Program-made: the position numbers and the translations under genes | Shown here: one piece after another, positions 1-11,093 of the stretch | Numbering within the stretch: position 1 is the first letter of the stretch | How the letters are laid out: the number at the start of each line of letters is the position of its first letter | Notes under the pieces: generated by a model | Told to the model about the DNA's origin: nothing | Database searches by the model: none | Seen by the model: only the letters and a program-made list of their open reading frames with translations | Origin: Cordilura impudica | Lineage: Eukaryota > Arthropoda > Insecta > Diptera > Scathophagidae | NCBI GenBank assembly: GCA_963682025.1 | Contig: OY821517.1 | Coordinates: forward strand, 25,153,620 to 25,217,619 | DNA length: 64,000 bases | Direction of reading: 5' to 3'

Positions 1-67
1 TAAATTGAATGATAAAATAAAATTTCCTAGAATTTGCACTCGAATTTCGAGGGCTGGGCTCTGCTAG
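1..67 (+). mobile_element. Helitron (non-autonomous), 3' terminus only
   Basis: The last 67 bases match the end of the other small Helitron copies in the window: CCTAGAATTTGCACTCGAA, a hairpin CTCGAA-T-TTCGAG, a 12-base spacer, then CTAG followed by T. A short hairpin about 11-12 bases before a CTRR end is the known Helitron 3' signature. The 5' part lies outside the window. The sequence that follows is mariner, so this copy appears to have landed inside that mariner. Confidence 0.8.
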
Positions 68-852
68 TATGTTTTAAGTTTCAAGGCGTCACGTTGTTTA
101 CTATTTTTTTTTTTTTTGGAGTCATCAAAGTAAACGATGTCAGTGAATTTGTAAACATGAAAAAATTTGGTAACCGTTATGTAACTCAATACTTAAAAAA
201 GCCAAGCTAGATTATACTTTGGTGGATGGAGTCCGCTCCTTCGTTTAAGTCTACAAAATATTGAGTGGCAGAGTTAAAACGAGGCCTGCGGCAGCTCGTA
301 GCCAAGGCGACGTGCTCTTACAATAGAACAAAAACAGCGTCGTCAAGATATTTCAATAGAGTGTTTGGCGATGTTTCACCGCAATAAGGCCGAGTTTTTG
401 CGTGGATTTGTAACCAAAGGAATAGTCATGGGAGAATCGTGTCCAAAGACAGTTCCATCTGCAGGCAAGGGTATGGCGTTTGTTTTTTGTCTGTTTTTTT
501 TGATAAAATAACGGAAAAAGCTGCCATTTGGCGAAAAAGAAAGTGTTGTTTCGTCAAGACAGTTCCCACAACCACGATAGCGATGCCCAAAATACATGAA
601 TTATATTTCGAATAGCTTCATAACGCACATTATTGCCCACATTTAGCTCCCTCAGATTATTTTCTACTTCTATATAAATGATTTTGCAACAATGACGATA
701 GGTAGAGTCTGCGGTTGATGACTGTGGAGCTAAACAGTTCGCTGGGAAAAGTATCTCAAGCTGAAAGGAGATTATGTTGAAAAATAAAGAAAATTTTCCC
801 CAAATTTGTTCTGTTTCCTTTGCCAGGTCCGGTTGTTCTGGGACAGCCCTCG
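68..852 (+). mobile_element. mariner element, decayed, 5' end cut by Helitron
   Basis: The right end (GGACAGCCCTCG followed by TA) is the inverse of the left end of the mariner at 26.8 kb, and the sequence between is collinear with that element. Pieces of transposase can be read in shifting frames: a block like CLAMFHRNKAEFLR near 355-405, AGKGMAFVF near 462-488, and a C-terminal APSDYF-like block near 645-665. Frameshifts and internal deletions remove any usable frame. The left TIR is absent; homology starts right after the Helitron end. Confidence 0.75.
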
Positions 853-1019
853 TATATTTATATAACGCACGTGGTTGACCTAAATTTTATCAGATGACCT
901 AAATTTTATCAGATGTATTGTATAAATCAGAAAATCAAATTAGAAATTAACTGAGTTCACAAAATCTCTTGTTTTTATACTCTCTCTTTTTACTCATACT
1001 CTCTGTCTGTGTGTGTGTC

Positions 1020-1565
1020 GTGGGGCAACCCCATTCCCCCTTATCCAATTGATCTGAAACTTGGCCCATAGTCTTGTTGCGGCCATAGATTAATTTTGGG
1101 GTAATCACGCACAATCACACACAGTCACGGAGCGATCTAAATGTCATTTCCCCTCACCCGATCGATCTGAAAATTGGTCCATACACTTTTTGTGTAAAAA
1201 AAATTAACATTGACTTAGTCACGCACAGTCAAGCATGGTCACGCACAGTCCCGGAGAGATTTGAGACGGATTTCCCTTCATCCAATCAATCTGAAACTTG
1301 GTCGATAGACTTGCTGTGAAAAAAGATTAACTTTGACATAGTCACGCACCGTCACGCATAGTCACGTACAGTTACGGAGAGACTAAAACCTCACTTCCCC
1401 TCATCCGATCGATCTAAAACTTTGTCCACAGACTTGTTGTGACCAAAGATTAATTATATGATATTCACACACATTCACACATAGTCACGGAAAGATTTAA
1501 ACCCCATTTCCCCTAATCCAATCAATCTGAAACTTGGCCCACCGACTTTTGGTCACCAAACTTTG
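1020..1565. repeat. tandem repeat, about 113-124 bp unit, five copies
   Basis: Five diverged units each carry CCAATCAATCTGAAACTTGG or a variant (GATCGATCTGAAA), anchored at 1051, 1164, 1288, 1411 and 1524, followed by a TCACGCACAGTCACG-rich stretch. Spacing is 113, 124, 123 and 113. No coding frame spans the units. The function is unknown. Confidence 0.85.
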
Positions 1566-1846
1566 TTTTTATGGGTATGATGTTAATAATTTATATGATG
1601 TTAATAATTTTTATAAAAGAAATTTTAAAAGTTAAAAAGAAATCAAAGAGTACGAAATTTGCCTTAACAATTCAAAACTTCATATATGGAAAAATCAAGA
1701 CAAAACATATTTTTTTAAAGTAAGTTAATTAATATCCGTTTTTTTTTTTAATATCAGGTTTTGTTGTAGAATACAGTTCAGTCGAAGTCAAAGTATCCAG
1801 TGAAATGATTTTCTTTCCCAAAATCTTTAATACATAATTCCGAATA

Positions 1847-2685
1847 CGAGGGCGGATCAATAAGTCCGCAACGCACATATCAAGTACAACCTGTTAATAG
1901 ACTACTATAAAATTTTGAGCAAGTTCCGTCATTTACTTTGCGTTTAACAGCTGTTCAAAACATACAACTTCCTGTTTTTTATTTAAATGGAAAGAAGTGA
2001 ATTTCTAGTGCTCCTTAAACTTTATTTTTGCGAAAAAAAACCGTCAATAAAACCAAGGAAAAGCTTGATAAATACTATGTGGACTCTGCACCATCGATTT
2101 AAATAGTAAAAAAATGGTTTACTGACTTTCGTTGTGGTCGCACAAATACAAATGACGCTGAACGTTCTGAACGGCCAATTGAGGTCAATACACCCGAAAG
2201 TGTCGAAAAAATCCACGATATAGTGTTGGCCGATCGAAGAGTAAATGTTCCCGCGATTGTTGATGCCATAGGCATTTCATATGGCAGTGTGGTTTCGATT
2301 TTAAATGATCAGTTGGGTTTAAGAAAGCTGTCTGCAAGATGGGTGCCGCATTTGCTCTCAATTGACCATAAACGTAATCGTGTGACAACTTCAAAGGATT
2401 GTTTGGAGTTGTTTAACCGCAATTCGAATAAGTTTTTGCGGCGTTTTGTAACTGTGGATGAAACATAGATCCACTCCGGAGACCAAGCAGCAGTCTAAAC
2501 AATGGGTTTCTCCGGGTGAACCGGCTCCGAAGAAGGCCTAGGTAAGTTTGTCGCCCAATAAGGTGATGGCAACAGTTTTTTGGGATGCACGCGGAAAAGA
2601 TGCACAAGGAAAAACAATAAACGGCGAATATTATGCCAAATTATTGGACCGATTTAATAGTCACGGACTAATTGAGCCGCCCTAG
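1847..2685 (+). mobile_element. mariner, internally deleted, both TIRs and TA duplication kept
   Basis: The left TIR begins CGAGGGCGGATCAATAAGTC and the right end is its diverged inverse (GACTAATTGAGCCGCCCTAG); both are flanked by TA, the mariner target duplication. At 839 bp it is shorter than the usual 1.3 kb, because sequence from the catalytic-core end to the right TIR is lost. It is distinct in sequence from the mariners at 68 and 26833. Confidence 0.85.
1987..2650 (+). pseudogene. mariner transposase fragment
   Basis: The ATG at 1987 opens with MERSEFLVLLK, the usual irritans-type N terminus, then shifts frame after about 20 codons. From 2223 to 2468 a clean frame gives the second helix-turn-helix region and the conserved SARWVPHLLS, RNRVTTSKDCLELF and FLRRFVTVDET blocks; the first catalytic Asp is in VDET. 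The next codon should be TGG (Trp) but is TAG at 2466-2468, so the frame stops. Later pieces SKQWVSPGEPAPKK and the YYAKLLDR block (2627-2652) are readable in other frames. The second and third catalytic Asp are deleted. It cannot make an active enzyme. Confidence 0.85.
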
Positions 2686-2769
2686 TATTATATATATGTA
2701 CTAAAAATTAATGTTGTGCTAATCATTCCATTATTTAATTCAATCTAATGTTTATACAAAAATTAATTA

Positions 2770-3175
2770 AAAACAAGTAAGAAATTTTACTTTTTTCACT
2801 TATAGGGGGGCTATGACTAGAATTGTCATACAAGGTTTATTGTTGGACTACTGGTTAACACATGTAATAAACACACACAAACCAAATATCCCCTTGAAAG
2901 GGGACTAATGCACTAATGCACCGATACGTCTTATGGTCAATAAAGGTTGACATACCAAATTTCGTCTGTAGTTTGATTACAAAGTTTATATGGACACAGA
3001 CATATGGACGGACAGACGGACAGATGATAAACATCGCTTAATCGACTTGGCAAATGATTCTAAATCAATTGTTATGATGAAGTATGGATCTAGGTCAAAT
3101 TTTTTTGATAGTTACAAACATCAGCATAAAATCATTATACCCTGACCTCATAGTGGTAAAGGGTATAATTAAAAT
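2770..3175 (+). mobile_element. HINE-A (DINE-1-like) element, degraded
   Basis: It starts AACAAGTAAGAAATTT, contains the family's GGACGGACAGACGGACAG microsatellite core near 3013, the GATCTAGGTCAAAT block, and ends in the 3' stem-loop ATTATACCCTGACC/TAGTGGTAAAGGGTATAA. DINE-1/Helentron-associated elements are known for a (GTCY)n core and a 3' stem-loop; assignment to that group rests on this architecture. Internal parts are missing compared with the 46.6-kb copy. Confidence 0.7.
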
Positions 3176-4436
3176 TCTATGATAGGATACGTTTTTATTT
3201 CAAAATAGTTTATATTTGTTTATTGATATACACCGAAAAAGTAACAAAAGTCCGACGCTTTTTATTGCTTTTCGTTTCATTTTAATTTAGCGTTTTTTGT
3301 GTAATGTTTTGCACTTTTTGCTTGGAAAAAGTTGGCATCGCTACTTCTACCTTTACTTTCCTTTTATGGCTTAAACAAACCTGATTATTTTTTCATATAA
3401 AAAAAAAAAAAAATAGAAAATATAGAAAAAAGTAAAAGCTTTAAAAGTCAATTAACACTTAACTTTGTTTTTTCTTCTCTAAATATACTTATTGTCTACT
3501 CTATCTAGTTAAGATGTTGAGATAAGCTGTTGTAAGGAATACCTAAACATATCATAATGTAAGAGTAATTTGATACCAGAAATTTTTGTACGGTAATTGT
3601 ACTGCAAAGGCAAAGTTGAAGTTCATGTTGTAATTTTGTGTTGGTTTCCTTAAAACAGAAAAAAAAGCTAAAAGTTTCATCGTCATGATGACAAACACTG
3701 ATTTACTGGCATATATTAAGAAAACTTTTAATTTTTTTTTAAAGTTTTTAAATAAAATTAAAGTTTAAACCATCAACCGGGAAACTAGTAGAATAAAAAT
3801 TAAAAAAAAATATATTGATTTCCTTTCCTTAAAAAACCCAGTCTGATAATAATTTCGTGTTTTGGCTAGATATGAAATCATCGCACCATGCGAATGAGAC
3901 ACTTGGAGTTTATAGCAGTTTTATACTCTTTAGTCCCCAAAGACTAGAATCCGACAAATTTGTCACATTGCTGCCAAATTGAGATTTTTTTGTGTGGATA
4001 TTTAAGTTCTTTGATATTGAAGAACCATTTGAGAAGCAAGAGTTTTGAAGAACGTAAAAAAAATAATTAAGTTAAGTTTAAGCAAAATTGATTTGATTTC
4101 CGTACAAAAGCCATTTAGAGCATTTCACAACAGAAAATGAAGGGTCCATGTTGAAACATAACCGCCAAAAAAGATGTTATCTTTAAAATAAAAATTTTGG
4201 AGAAGAAGGATTTTTACAACATTATTTTCACTTTATCTTTAGTTTGTTAACATACTAAGAATGTGACCTTAGGCCAACTTTGCTTCTATTGTAAATTTGT
4301 AATGGTACAGCTTTACAGTTATGAAATTTGAAGAATGATAGTGAATTATTTAATTTCATAAAAAAAAACCTTATGGATTTTTGACGGTTATATACCTCAA
4401 TCGTAATGAAATAAAAAACTGGGAAAACATTTTATA
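3176..4436. other. AT-rich sequence with no recognised feature
   Basis: I see poly-A/T runs and no frame above about 60 codons, no TIR pair and no match to the other repeats in the window. Confidence 0.5.
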
Positions 4437-4615
4437 GCAAATTTTGGCTATTTTTGATTTTGTCGATTTTTGTTTTTGCGACTTAAGATTTTGGCGATTT
4501 TTGATTTTCGCCTATTTTTGACTTTGGCGATTACTGTTTTTTTTGCGATTTTTGATTTTTGCGATTTTCAGTTTTGGCGGTTTTTGATTTTGGCGATTTT
4601 TCACATTTGTAATTA
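4437..4615. repeat. short-unit tandem repeat, GATTTTGGCGATTTTT type
   Basis: About ten diverged copies of a 15-18-base unit (TTTTGGCGATTTTTGATT and variants). It directly precedes the next tandem array and may belong to the same larger element. Non-coding. Confidence 0.75.
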
Positions 4616-4639
4616 ATGTCAAAAGTTTCAAGACTGTCA

Positions 4640-5732
4640 TTTTCATAGTACTTCATATATTTTTGTATAGGAGGTGCTACGCCCATTGGCCCGATCCCGC
4701 CCAGTTTTTGGGCAACTACTCACATTAACAGGTCATGACCTCAGACGTAGTCCCAGGGCTTTTTCTATTATAGTACCTCCAGTTATATGAATTTAAATAT
4801 TTACTTTGTATGTGGGTGACACGCCCATTAGTCCGATCCCGCCCATTTTTTTCTGACCATTCACATTAATAACTTACGAACTTCACAAGGCTTTAGGAAC
4901 TACAGTACTCAAGATATATGACATTAAATATTCACTGATCTGACCCCGCCCATTTCTTTTCCGAGTACTAACATTGATAACCTATGAACTCACACAAAGC
5001 TCCAAGGCTTTCTCTCTTACCAAACTCTAGATCTATGACATTAAACATTTACTTCGTATGGTGGGTGCCACGCCCATTGGTCCGATTCCGCCCATTTTTT
5101 GCAACTCTTCAAATTAGGTTAATATGTACATGCACATAGTTTCAGACTCTTGCTGTCGTAGTACTCCAGATATTACATGTCAAAATTATATGTTAAAAAT
5201 CCAAAAAAATATAGCCTATTTTTACTTCCCAATAGGCAGTTACCTACTGTAAAAATTTCAAGACGATCGATCCACTGATGTAGTCTTCTATATAGTACAA
5301 ACAAACGTACAAACGTACAAAGAAAGATACAAAACTCCATTTTTAAATATAAGATACACTACCCGTAGTCCGTTCAACTTTGCATACACCCTTCGGAACG
5401 AAATAAAAATAAGAAAGTGTGAATTTCCGATCCTTCGTATTTTTAACTACAAAAATTATTAACTTATGGGCTTACGCAAAGATTCAAGACTTAAGTTAAG
5501 ATAATAAATATTTGCGATACATGGAAGGTGCCAAGTCCACTGGTAGGTGCAATTCCCGACTATTTTTAAGAGCAAATTTACATTACTATACTTTATTAAA
5601 TTTAAAAATTTTCGCTATGATACTACTCCAGATATTAGATAACAAAAAGTCACTTTGTATAGGACATGCCACACCCACTGGATATAACTAACGCCCGAAC
5701 CCGTCAATTTTTGATTCGACTATTTATATAAG
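4640..5732. repeat. tandem array with CGCCCATT-CCGATCCCGCCC blocks
   Basis: Units of roughly 120-145 bases carry GGGTGCCACGCCCATTGG, a CCGATCCCGCCCATTTTT core, and a GTACTCCAGATAT-ACATTAAA segment. Clear cores lie near 4678, 4817, 4940, 5068, 5530 and 5668. The GC-rich cores contrast with the AT-rich surroundings. The array resumes at 6007 after a Helitron. Confidence 0.75.
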
Positions 5733-6006
5733 CTAGCAGATTCCAGCCCTCGAAATTTGAGTGCAAATTCTAGGAAATTTTATTTTTTTCATTAAATAAA
5801 GACCCTAAAAGTATGCTTATCAATTATAGCCAATTCACAAATCAACACAAAAAACAAACTCATTTTTATTACAAACACATTAACAAATATAATAAACACA
5901 CACATAGCATTGTATAATTTTATGTATGTGTTAGTAGCAACTTTAAATGCAATTTACTCAAATTAAAGGAAAAAATTTAAAAATCTGTAAATCTGCAAAA
6001 TGGCTA
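5733..6006 (-). mobile_element. Helitron, 5'-truncated, inserted in the tandem array
   Basis: Read on the minus strand, the 3' hairpin and CTAG end are intact (plus-strand CTAGCAGATTCCAGCCCTCG), and the body matches the 16.1-kb copy up to TAGCCATTTTGCAGATTTAC. The first 100 or so bases of the element are missing. Unlike the other copies, the base after CTAG is C rather than T. Confidence 0.8.
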
Positions 6007-6135
6007 AGACTCTTGTTATCATGGTACTCCAAATATTTATGGTGTATAGGAAGTGCCATACCTACAGGTCCGATCCCTCCTATTTTTGCCACAATTACTC
6101 TTGGATTCGGATATATGGGAATATATGTATTATAA
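6007..6135. repeat. continuation of the CCGATCCCGCCC tandem array
   Basis: The segment with ATGGTACTCCAAATAT, GGAAGTGCCATACC and GGTCCGATCCCTCC matches a unit of the array left of the Helitron, so one array is interrupted. Confidence 0.65.
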
Positions 6136-6285
6136 CCAACGAATTTGACAAGAGCTTGTCTAAGACAAATTGTATTTCAGAGATCCTGTGAAATACATTT
6201 TAACTAGTGCTTGTGAAGTCATGATAAATCACACCTTCAAAATAGATATTTTTAAAACCAATTATACAAAGAGGACATGATAATT

Positions 6286-6926
6286 TTCATACCCCATACA
6301 ACTATGAAGTTAGGGTGTAATGAATTCGTGCTGATGTTTATAATTACCAAAAATATTTGACCTAGATCAATCTTTTATTATACCGATCGACACAGAATCA
6401 CTTTCCAGTATCGCTTTCTGAGTCGATGTCGATGTCCGTCCGTCCGTCCGTCTGTATGTCCATGTAAGCCATGTATCAAACTGTAAATATATTTTGATGA
6501 AATTTGGTATGTAGTAAGCTTTTTTCGGCCACAGACGAACGCTATTTCAATTGGTAAAAATCGGTGCATGTGCAGATCTAGTCCCTATACAAATGACTCT
6601 TACGAGTCATTAAATTGCCATAATATCCAAATTATCATATAGATCTCGATCAAATTGGTTTTGTGTATGTTTATTACATCTATTAATCAGTAGTCCAAAA
6701 ATAAACCCTATAGGACAATTCTTAGTCATAGGCCCCATATAACAAGTGACTTCACCAAATATGGTCATAGTCGGTCCAATTTTGACCTAGTTCCCATATA
6801 AATATAACATCCAAAAAAATTAATAAGAATGCCACTCAATTTGTTGGACTTAAAATCCTTTCTATAAACGCATGGTATGGGTATCGTATAGTGGATGTAA
6901 ACCGAAAATAATTTGATTACTTGTTT
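6286..6926 (-). mobile_element. HINE-A element, minus orientation
   Basis: It carries the GTCCGTCCGTCCGTCTG core near 6435, TTGACCTAGATC, the AAATTTGGTATGTAG block, and at its right end GCATGGTATGGGTATCGTATAGT then a decayed TTACTTGTTTT. The 5' palindrome of the family is eroded here. Confidence 0.75.
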
Positions 6927-7016
6927 TAATCTAAACTATAGTTTTCAATATAACTTATTCAATATAAGCTACTATTAGCTCAATATCAGTTCTTCCCACT
7001 TAAATATCAATTAAAC

Positions 7017-7200
7017 ACACAGAAAACAGATTCATTGTGGCTACGGAATTTATTTTATTCCGAATTACGATGGTGCTAATAACCAAATTTCGGGTTCACT
7101 ATGCTTATAGTTCTGTTGTCTTAACAGTAAATATTTTATCATAATAGAAAATTGGGAGATGCTATTAAATTCATGTTTTTACAGTCGAAAATACAGTTGC
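7017..7200. repeat. dispersed repeat beginning CAGAAAACAGATTCATTGTG
   Basis: About 180 bases are shared with 44332-44515 in the same orientation: CAGAAAACAGATTCATTG, a middle GTCGTAACAGTAAATATTT-like block and TTGGTGGCTGCTA-like end. The start CAGA resembles a hAT terminus, but I could not find a partner TIR. Confidence 0.6.
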
Positions 7201-7594
7201 TCCGCTTTAGGAATTATTCGGCTGGCGAATATTTTTTTTTACAAAAATTATGTATTAATTATTTTTTTTTAATTTTTTTCTGATTTTTGATACAATATGA
7301 AAATTTCCAATAAATTACTATTTCATATTGTTTAGATTTTAAAGTGTACTATTTTTTTCGTAACAGCTTTACATTAACATCTTTGAAAGTTGTTTAAAAT
7401 CAAATCACAGGAAGTTCCTTCTTAGCAAAAAATATAATGACTACATTTCAACGCAAAATTGCAGTTTTAAAGGTACAATATGTAGAGAGTGTTGTGTCAA
7501 AATTTCAAGTAAGTCGGAGCAAAACTTAAGAAGCTACAGCGTTTCCAGCGACCGGCCGCATACGGTATAAAAATCAGTTTTTAAAAAATTTTAA
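7201..7594. other. AT-rich sequence, nothing recognised
   Basis: Poly-T runs dominate to about 7380. The part from 7430 on (AGTAAGTCGGAGCAAAACTT) may belong to the adjacent foldback element. Confidence 0.4.
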
Positions 7595-7860
7595 ATCGAT
7601 TTTCTCGCAAACAAATGTTCGAAGCCCGTGAACATCATAACTCAAAATCTACTTGACCGATTCTTTTGTTCTTCACTTCAAAATGCTGCCATAAAAAAAA
7701 GAAAAAAACTTTCCGTCACTATCTAAGGAAACATTTCAACTTTTAAACGCATTTTTATTTTTTTATTTCACATGATCCGGTAACGAGTTATGATGTTCAA
7801 CGCAAAACAACAACGCCTCCGAAGATTCGCTGTCACGGACTTATTTATAAAAATTTTTAA
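7595..7860. repeat. foldback repeat with TGAACATCATAACTC arms
   Basis: The 15-base arm TGAACATCATAACTC at 7629-7643 is perfectly inverted at 7785-7799. The right half (ACGCATTTTTATTTTTTTAT ... GAGATTCGCTGTCACG-like end) is the inverse of a single-arm copy at 23703-23960, so this is a dispersed family that can occur as one arm or two. Confidence 0.65.
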
Positions 7861-8840
7861 TTGAAAATTTTTGCAAAGATTCTTCAGATGTTATGCTATA
7901 ACGTTCATATGAAATAAATAATCCAACATTATTTATATCTTAAAAAAAAAAATTATGAAAGTACGCTTTTTTCTCGCTTTTAAAACCTTACCACCCCTTA
8001 AGTAACCACCAGTCATAATTTGTAATTAAAAAAATTTAATTTAAACGGAAATAAAATTAATTAATATTTCATATTTAAAAATTTTTAAAATATAATTTTC
8101 ATATTAAAAAAAAATTATAATTTTTGAAAAACAATAAAAAAAAAAAATGTTTAAATACAAACAAAAAAAATTTTTTTTAAATAAGATAGTAATGCAAAAT
8201 TTTAAAATAAAATACACAAAATTTAATAAAAATTAAATTTGATATTAAAAATATTTAATATTTGAATATTTATAAATACAAAATTTATAGTTTTAAAAAT
8301 AAAAATATATTTAAAACAAATTTAATAATTTAATATTTTTATAATGAAAATACATATTAAAAAATAAAATAATAATTTATAAATAAATATTAATCATCTG
8401 TTATAATTCGTAATTTAAAAATAAAACGATAATAAAATTATAAAATATTTTAAAAATATTATTTTGTAAATCAAATATCTTTGAAATAAAGCCAAAGAAT
8501 TCAAAATTAAAATAATAAAGAAAAATTTTAAATTTTTGAAATAATATACAAAACAAAAATTAATTAATTTGTTAAACATTTAATATTTCTAAAAATCAAT
8601 CTAATTTATATATAAATACGTGAAAGGTAAATTTTTAGTTCCCTTTTTAAGCAATATGCGGGCACGTAGGAGTGTGAAAATTGTCATAGTTATAGTTCAT
8701 ATGGAGGAGAAGTTGAGAATGATAAAATTTACGTTTAATCTGTCTTAAAAATATATTAAATTAAGTGAAATAAAATATTTGTAATAATTCATTACACCAT
8801 GTTAATGCGAATGATATAAATTATATATCAGACGCTCTGT
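7861..8840. other. extremely AT-rich stretch without genes
   Basis: From about 8020 to 8600 the sequence is almost only A and T with short AAATTT-type motifs, and no frame exceeds about 50 codons. I see no repeat unit long enough to define. Confidence 0.6.
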
Positions 8841-9407
8841 GCTGAATTGTGAATTGCTAAAATTGATTAACATACCTTTTGGCTCATTTAAAAATTCATA
8901 ATTTTCTTATATATCTGTGGTCACAAGCGATAACCGCCTAAGTCGACTTAAGAACGATTTGAGTTATGTATGCTATCATATTCTACTAAAAACGCTTTAT
9001 ATTTACATGAAATCCCCATTTCTCTAACACTGTTTAATAAAAAGTTATTAATAAAAACATATTGACCTAAGTCGTAATAAAGCCCCATTACATTTATATA
9101 AAAAGTAATTTTTCTCAAAAGCATGGTATTCGACGATTTGGGTTATCTTTATCTATCACGTTCTACTAAAAACGCTTTATATTTATGTGAAATACCCATT
9201 TCTCTAACACTGTTTATTAAAAAGTTATTAATGAAAACATTCTGACCTGAATCCGCATAACATTTATATAAAAAGTTATTTTTCTCAAAAGCATGATTTT
9301 CGACTAAGGCGGTTAATGCTTGTGACCACAGATATATAGATAAAAAAAAATTGGAAGACAAAAATTGAATGAAAAAATAATATTTCCTAGAATTTGCACT
9401 CGAATTT
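8841..9407 (+). mobile_element. Helitron remnant split by a TIR element
   Basis: The left part (GTGAATTGCTAAAATTGATTA, ACATACC) and the right part (AATATTTCCTAGAATTTGCA, CTCGAATTT) are adjacent in intact copies such as the one at 19.8 kb. Here the 8908-9338 TIR element separates them. The end is cut off at the first arm of the 3' hairpin, so CTAG is missing. Confidence 0.7.
8908..9338. mobile_element. MITE-like element with 34-35-bp TIRs and an internal duplication
   Basis: The outer arms TATATATCTGTGGTCACAAG... and their inverse ...CTTGTGACCACAGATATATA differ at few positions over about 34 bases. Inside, two copies of a roughly 120-base block (ACTAAAAACGCTTTATATTT ... CATTTCTCTAACACTGTTTA) start near 8953 and 9132, a 179-base offset. 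It has no coding capacity. The superfamily is unknown; I could not define a target duplication. Confidence 0.7.
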
Positions 9408-9419
9408 AATATTGAATTA

Positions 9420-9565
9420 ATTTTGTCAATCTTCTGATTGTTCAGACGTATGAGGACACCGTTATTATGTTTTTGGGTCCCAGAGCCATATTACGCTGTA
9501 CGAGTATAACAAACGCATTGAAAAACTTCACATACACAGTGTAGGGATAGAAAAATAAACTTTTT
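9420..9565 (+). mobile_element. HINE-B fragment (3' part)
   Basis: TGGGTCCCAGAGCCATATTA, ACAAACGCATTGAAAAACTT and GTAGGGATAGAAAAAT match the end of the HINE-B copy at 18603-18690 (ACAAACGGATTGACAAACTT, GGAGGGTATAAAAAT). Confidence 0.55.
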
Positions 9566-10420
9566 AAAATCTATTTATAAACATGAAAAGTTGTTACTGA
9601 AATTAACATAAATCTTAAGAACAACAGCGAAATATACGTAATTATACACGTGCCATATGCTTAAATAAATACATTTTTTAGGGGTGTTCAAAACAACTTA
9701 TACAATATAAAATACTGATTTTTTTTAACAAAATGCTTTTTATTATTTTATGTCTGTTTTTTTTTTTTTTTGAAAGAATATATTTTAGAAAAGACAAATA
9801 TATTTATAACAAACTCATAATTCGTTAAAATTTCTTTTATTTTATTAAGTCATTTAATTTTATTTTTTGTAACTTATGACTTATAATCGTGACATTTCTA
9901 AGCTTTTTAAAAATTTCTAATACAAATTTATAAACTAATACTTTTCAAAATTTAAAAAAAAAATTTTTTTTAAACAGAAAAAAGAATCTAAAAAGTATTT
10001 GTCAAAGAGTTGTATGATGGGGTTGTTAGTGTGTGTGTTTGTAGCTTTGACATTGTCTATTTTCATTATTAATATGACACATGAGAATTTTTTTCTTGTG
10101 TTATCTTTGTACATTTACTCTTCACTATTTTATTTCAAAGTTAAGAGCTAATATACGTGTAAATGCCATTAAGTATTTAACATAAGTGTCTGTCGTGTTT
10201 TCTTAATTTATGGTTGGTTAAAGACTTTAAACATCTTATTCCTAAAGGAACTGAAATAATATGAAAATATATATGTGAGGCTAGCGATGGGGTAGAAAAT
10301 TGTTTGGACATTAGACGATGACAACAACAAAAATTCTGGTTGTAAAAATAATTAAAATTTTTTGAAAATTATTTCTAATTTTGACTATCAAATAGAATTG
10401 TATGCTTAGGGGAGTTACAT
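9566..10420. other. AT-rich sequence, nothing recognised
   Basis: No TIR, tandem repeat or coding frame is visible. It might be intronic or intergenic host DNA. Confidence 0.4.
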
Positions 10421-10424
10421 CTAA

Positions 10425-10625
10425 TTACACTGTATAACAATTGGAAAATTGTTGTACAGTGTGATGTATTTATCAGATAAGTAGAAATTAATTCTTTCTA
10501 TAAAAATTATATTTCTTTTATAAAAACACAATAAATAAGAAATTATATTAAATGCAATTAAATTGTATTATAATTTAAAGGTTAATTAAACTGTGCAACA
10601 GTCCGAAAATTCTTGTACGGTTTAT
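10425..10625 (+). repeat. dispersed repeat with hairpin end
   Basis: The block from the hairpin CTGTATAACAATT-ggaa-AATTGTTGTACAG through CAGATAAGTAGAAATTAATT and TTTATAAAAACACAATAAAT is found inverted at 20455-20585. A second, weaker hairpin (GTGCAACAGTCCG / CTTGTACGG) lies near 10593. Two related hairpins about 165 bases apart suggest the two ends of a small element. Confidence 0.6.
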
Positions 10626-11093
10626 TTGATAGGCTGCTAGTCAGAGGCCTTCAGTGGCGATATTATTTCTTCTAAATATTGGAGCATATAAAAAAATTAA
10701 AAAAGCACGATTTTTTACACCCTTGTTTCTTCTTAAATATGAGATTCGGTCGATAAGCGTAAATAACATCTTTTCTATCTAGCATTTTTTCTTTCTAATA
10801 TCTTTTAATTTTGCTACTTTTACTTAAAATTATGAATTTTTTTAAGATTTATGAAAGTTACTAGAAAATTTATATTTTAATATTTAAAATAACACTGTTT
10901 ATATACTTAACATTTTGTTCAGTGTTAACACATGGTTAAATATATTACTTTTCAATTACTATTACTTTTTTTCAATTAAAAAGCTCAAAACAGTACCTCA
11001 AAAAGCGCTAAATTAGAATGAAATGAAAAGCGTTTAAAAACATTGGAATTTAATGCTATTTTTTAAGCGTAATTAATAAAATCAAATAAGTCC
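10626..11093. other. AT-rich sequence, nothing recognised
   Basis: No coding frame, TIR or tandem unit seen. Confidence 0.4.

Noticed and set aside
5733..6006. Helitron copy as evidence for a C target at the 3' side
   Set aside because: Only one truncated copy shows C after CTAG; a later point change is simpler.
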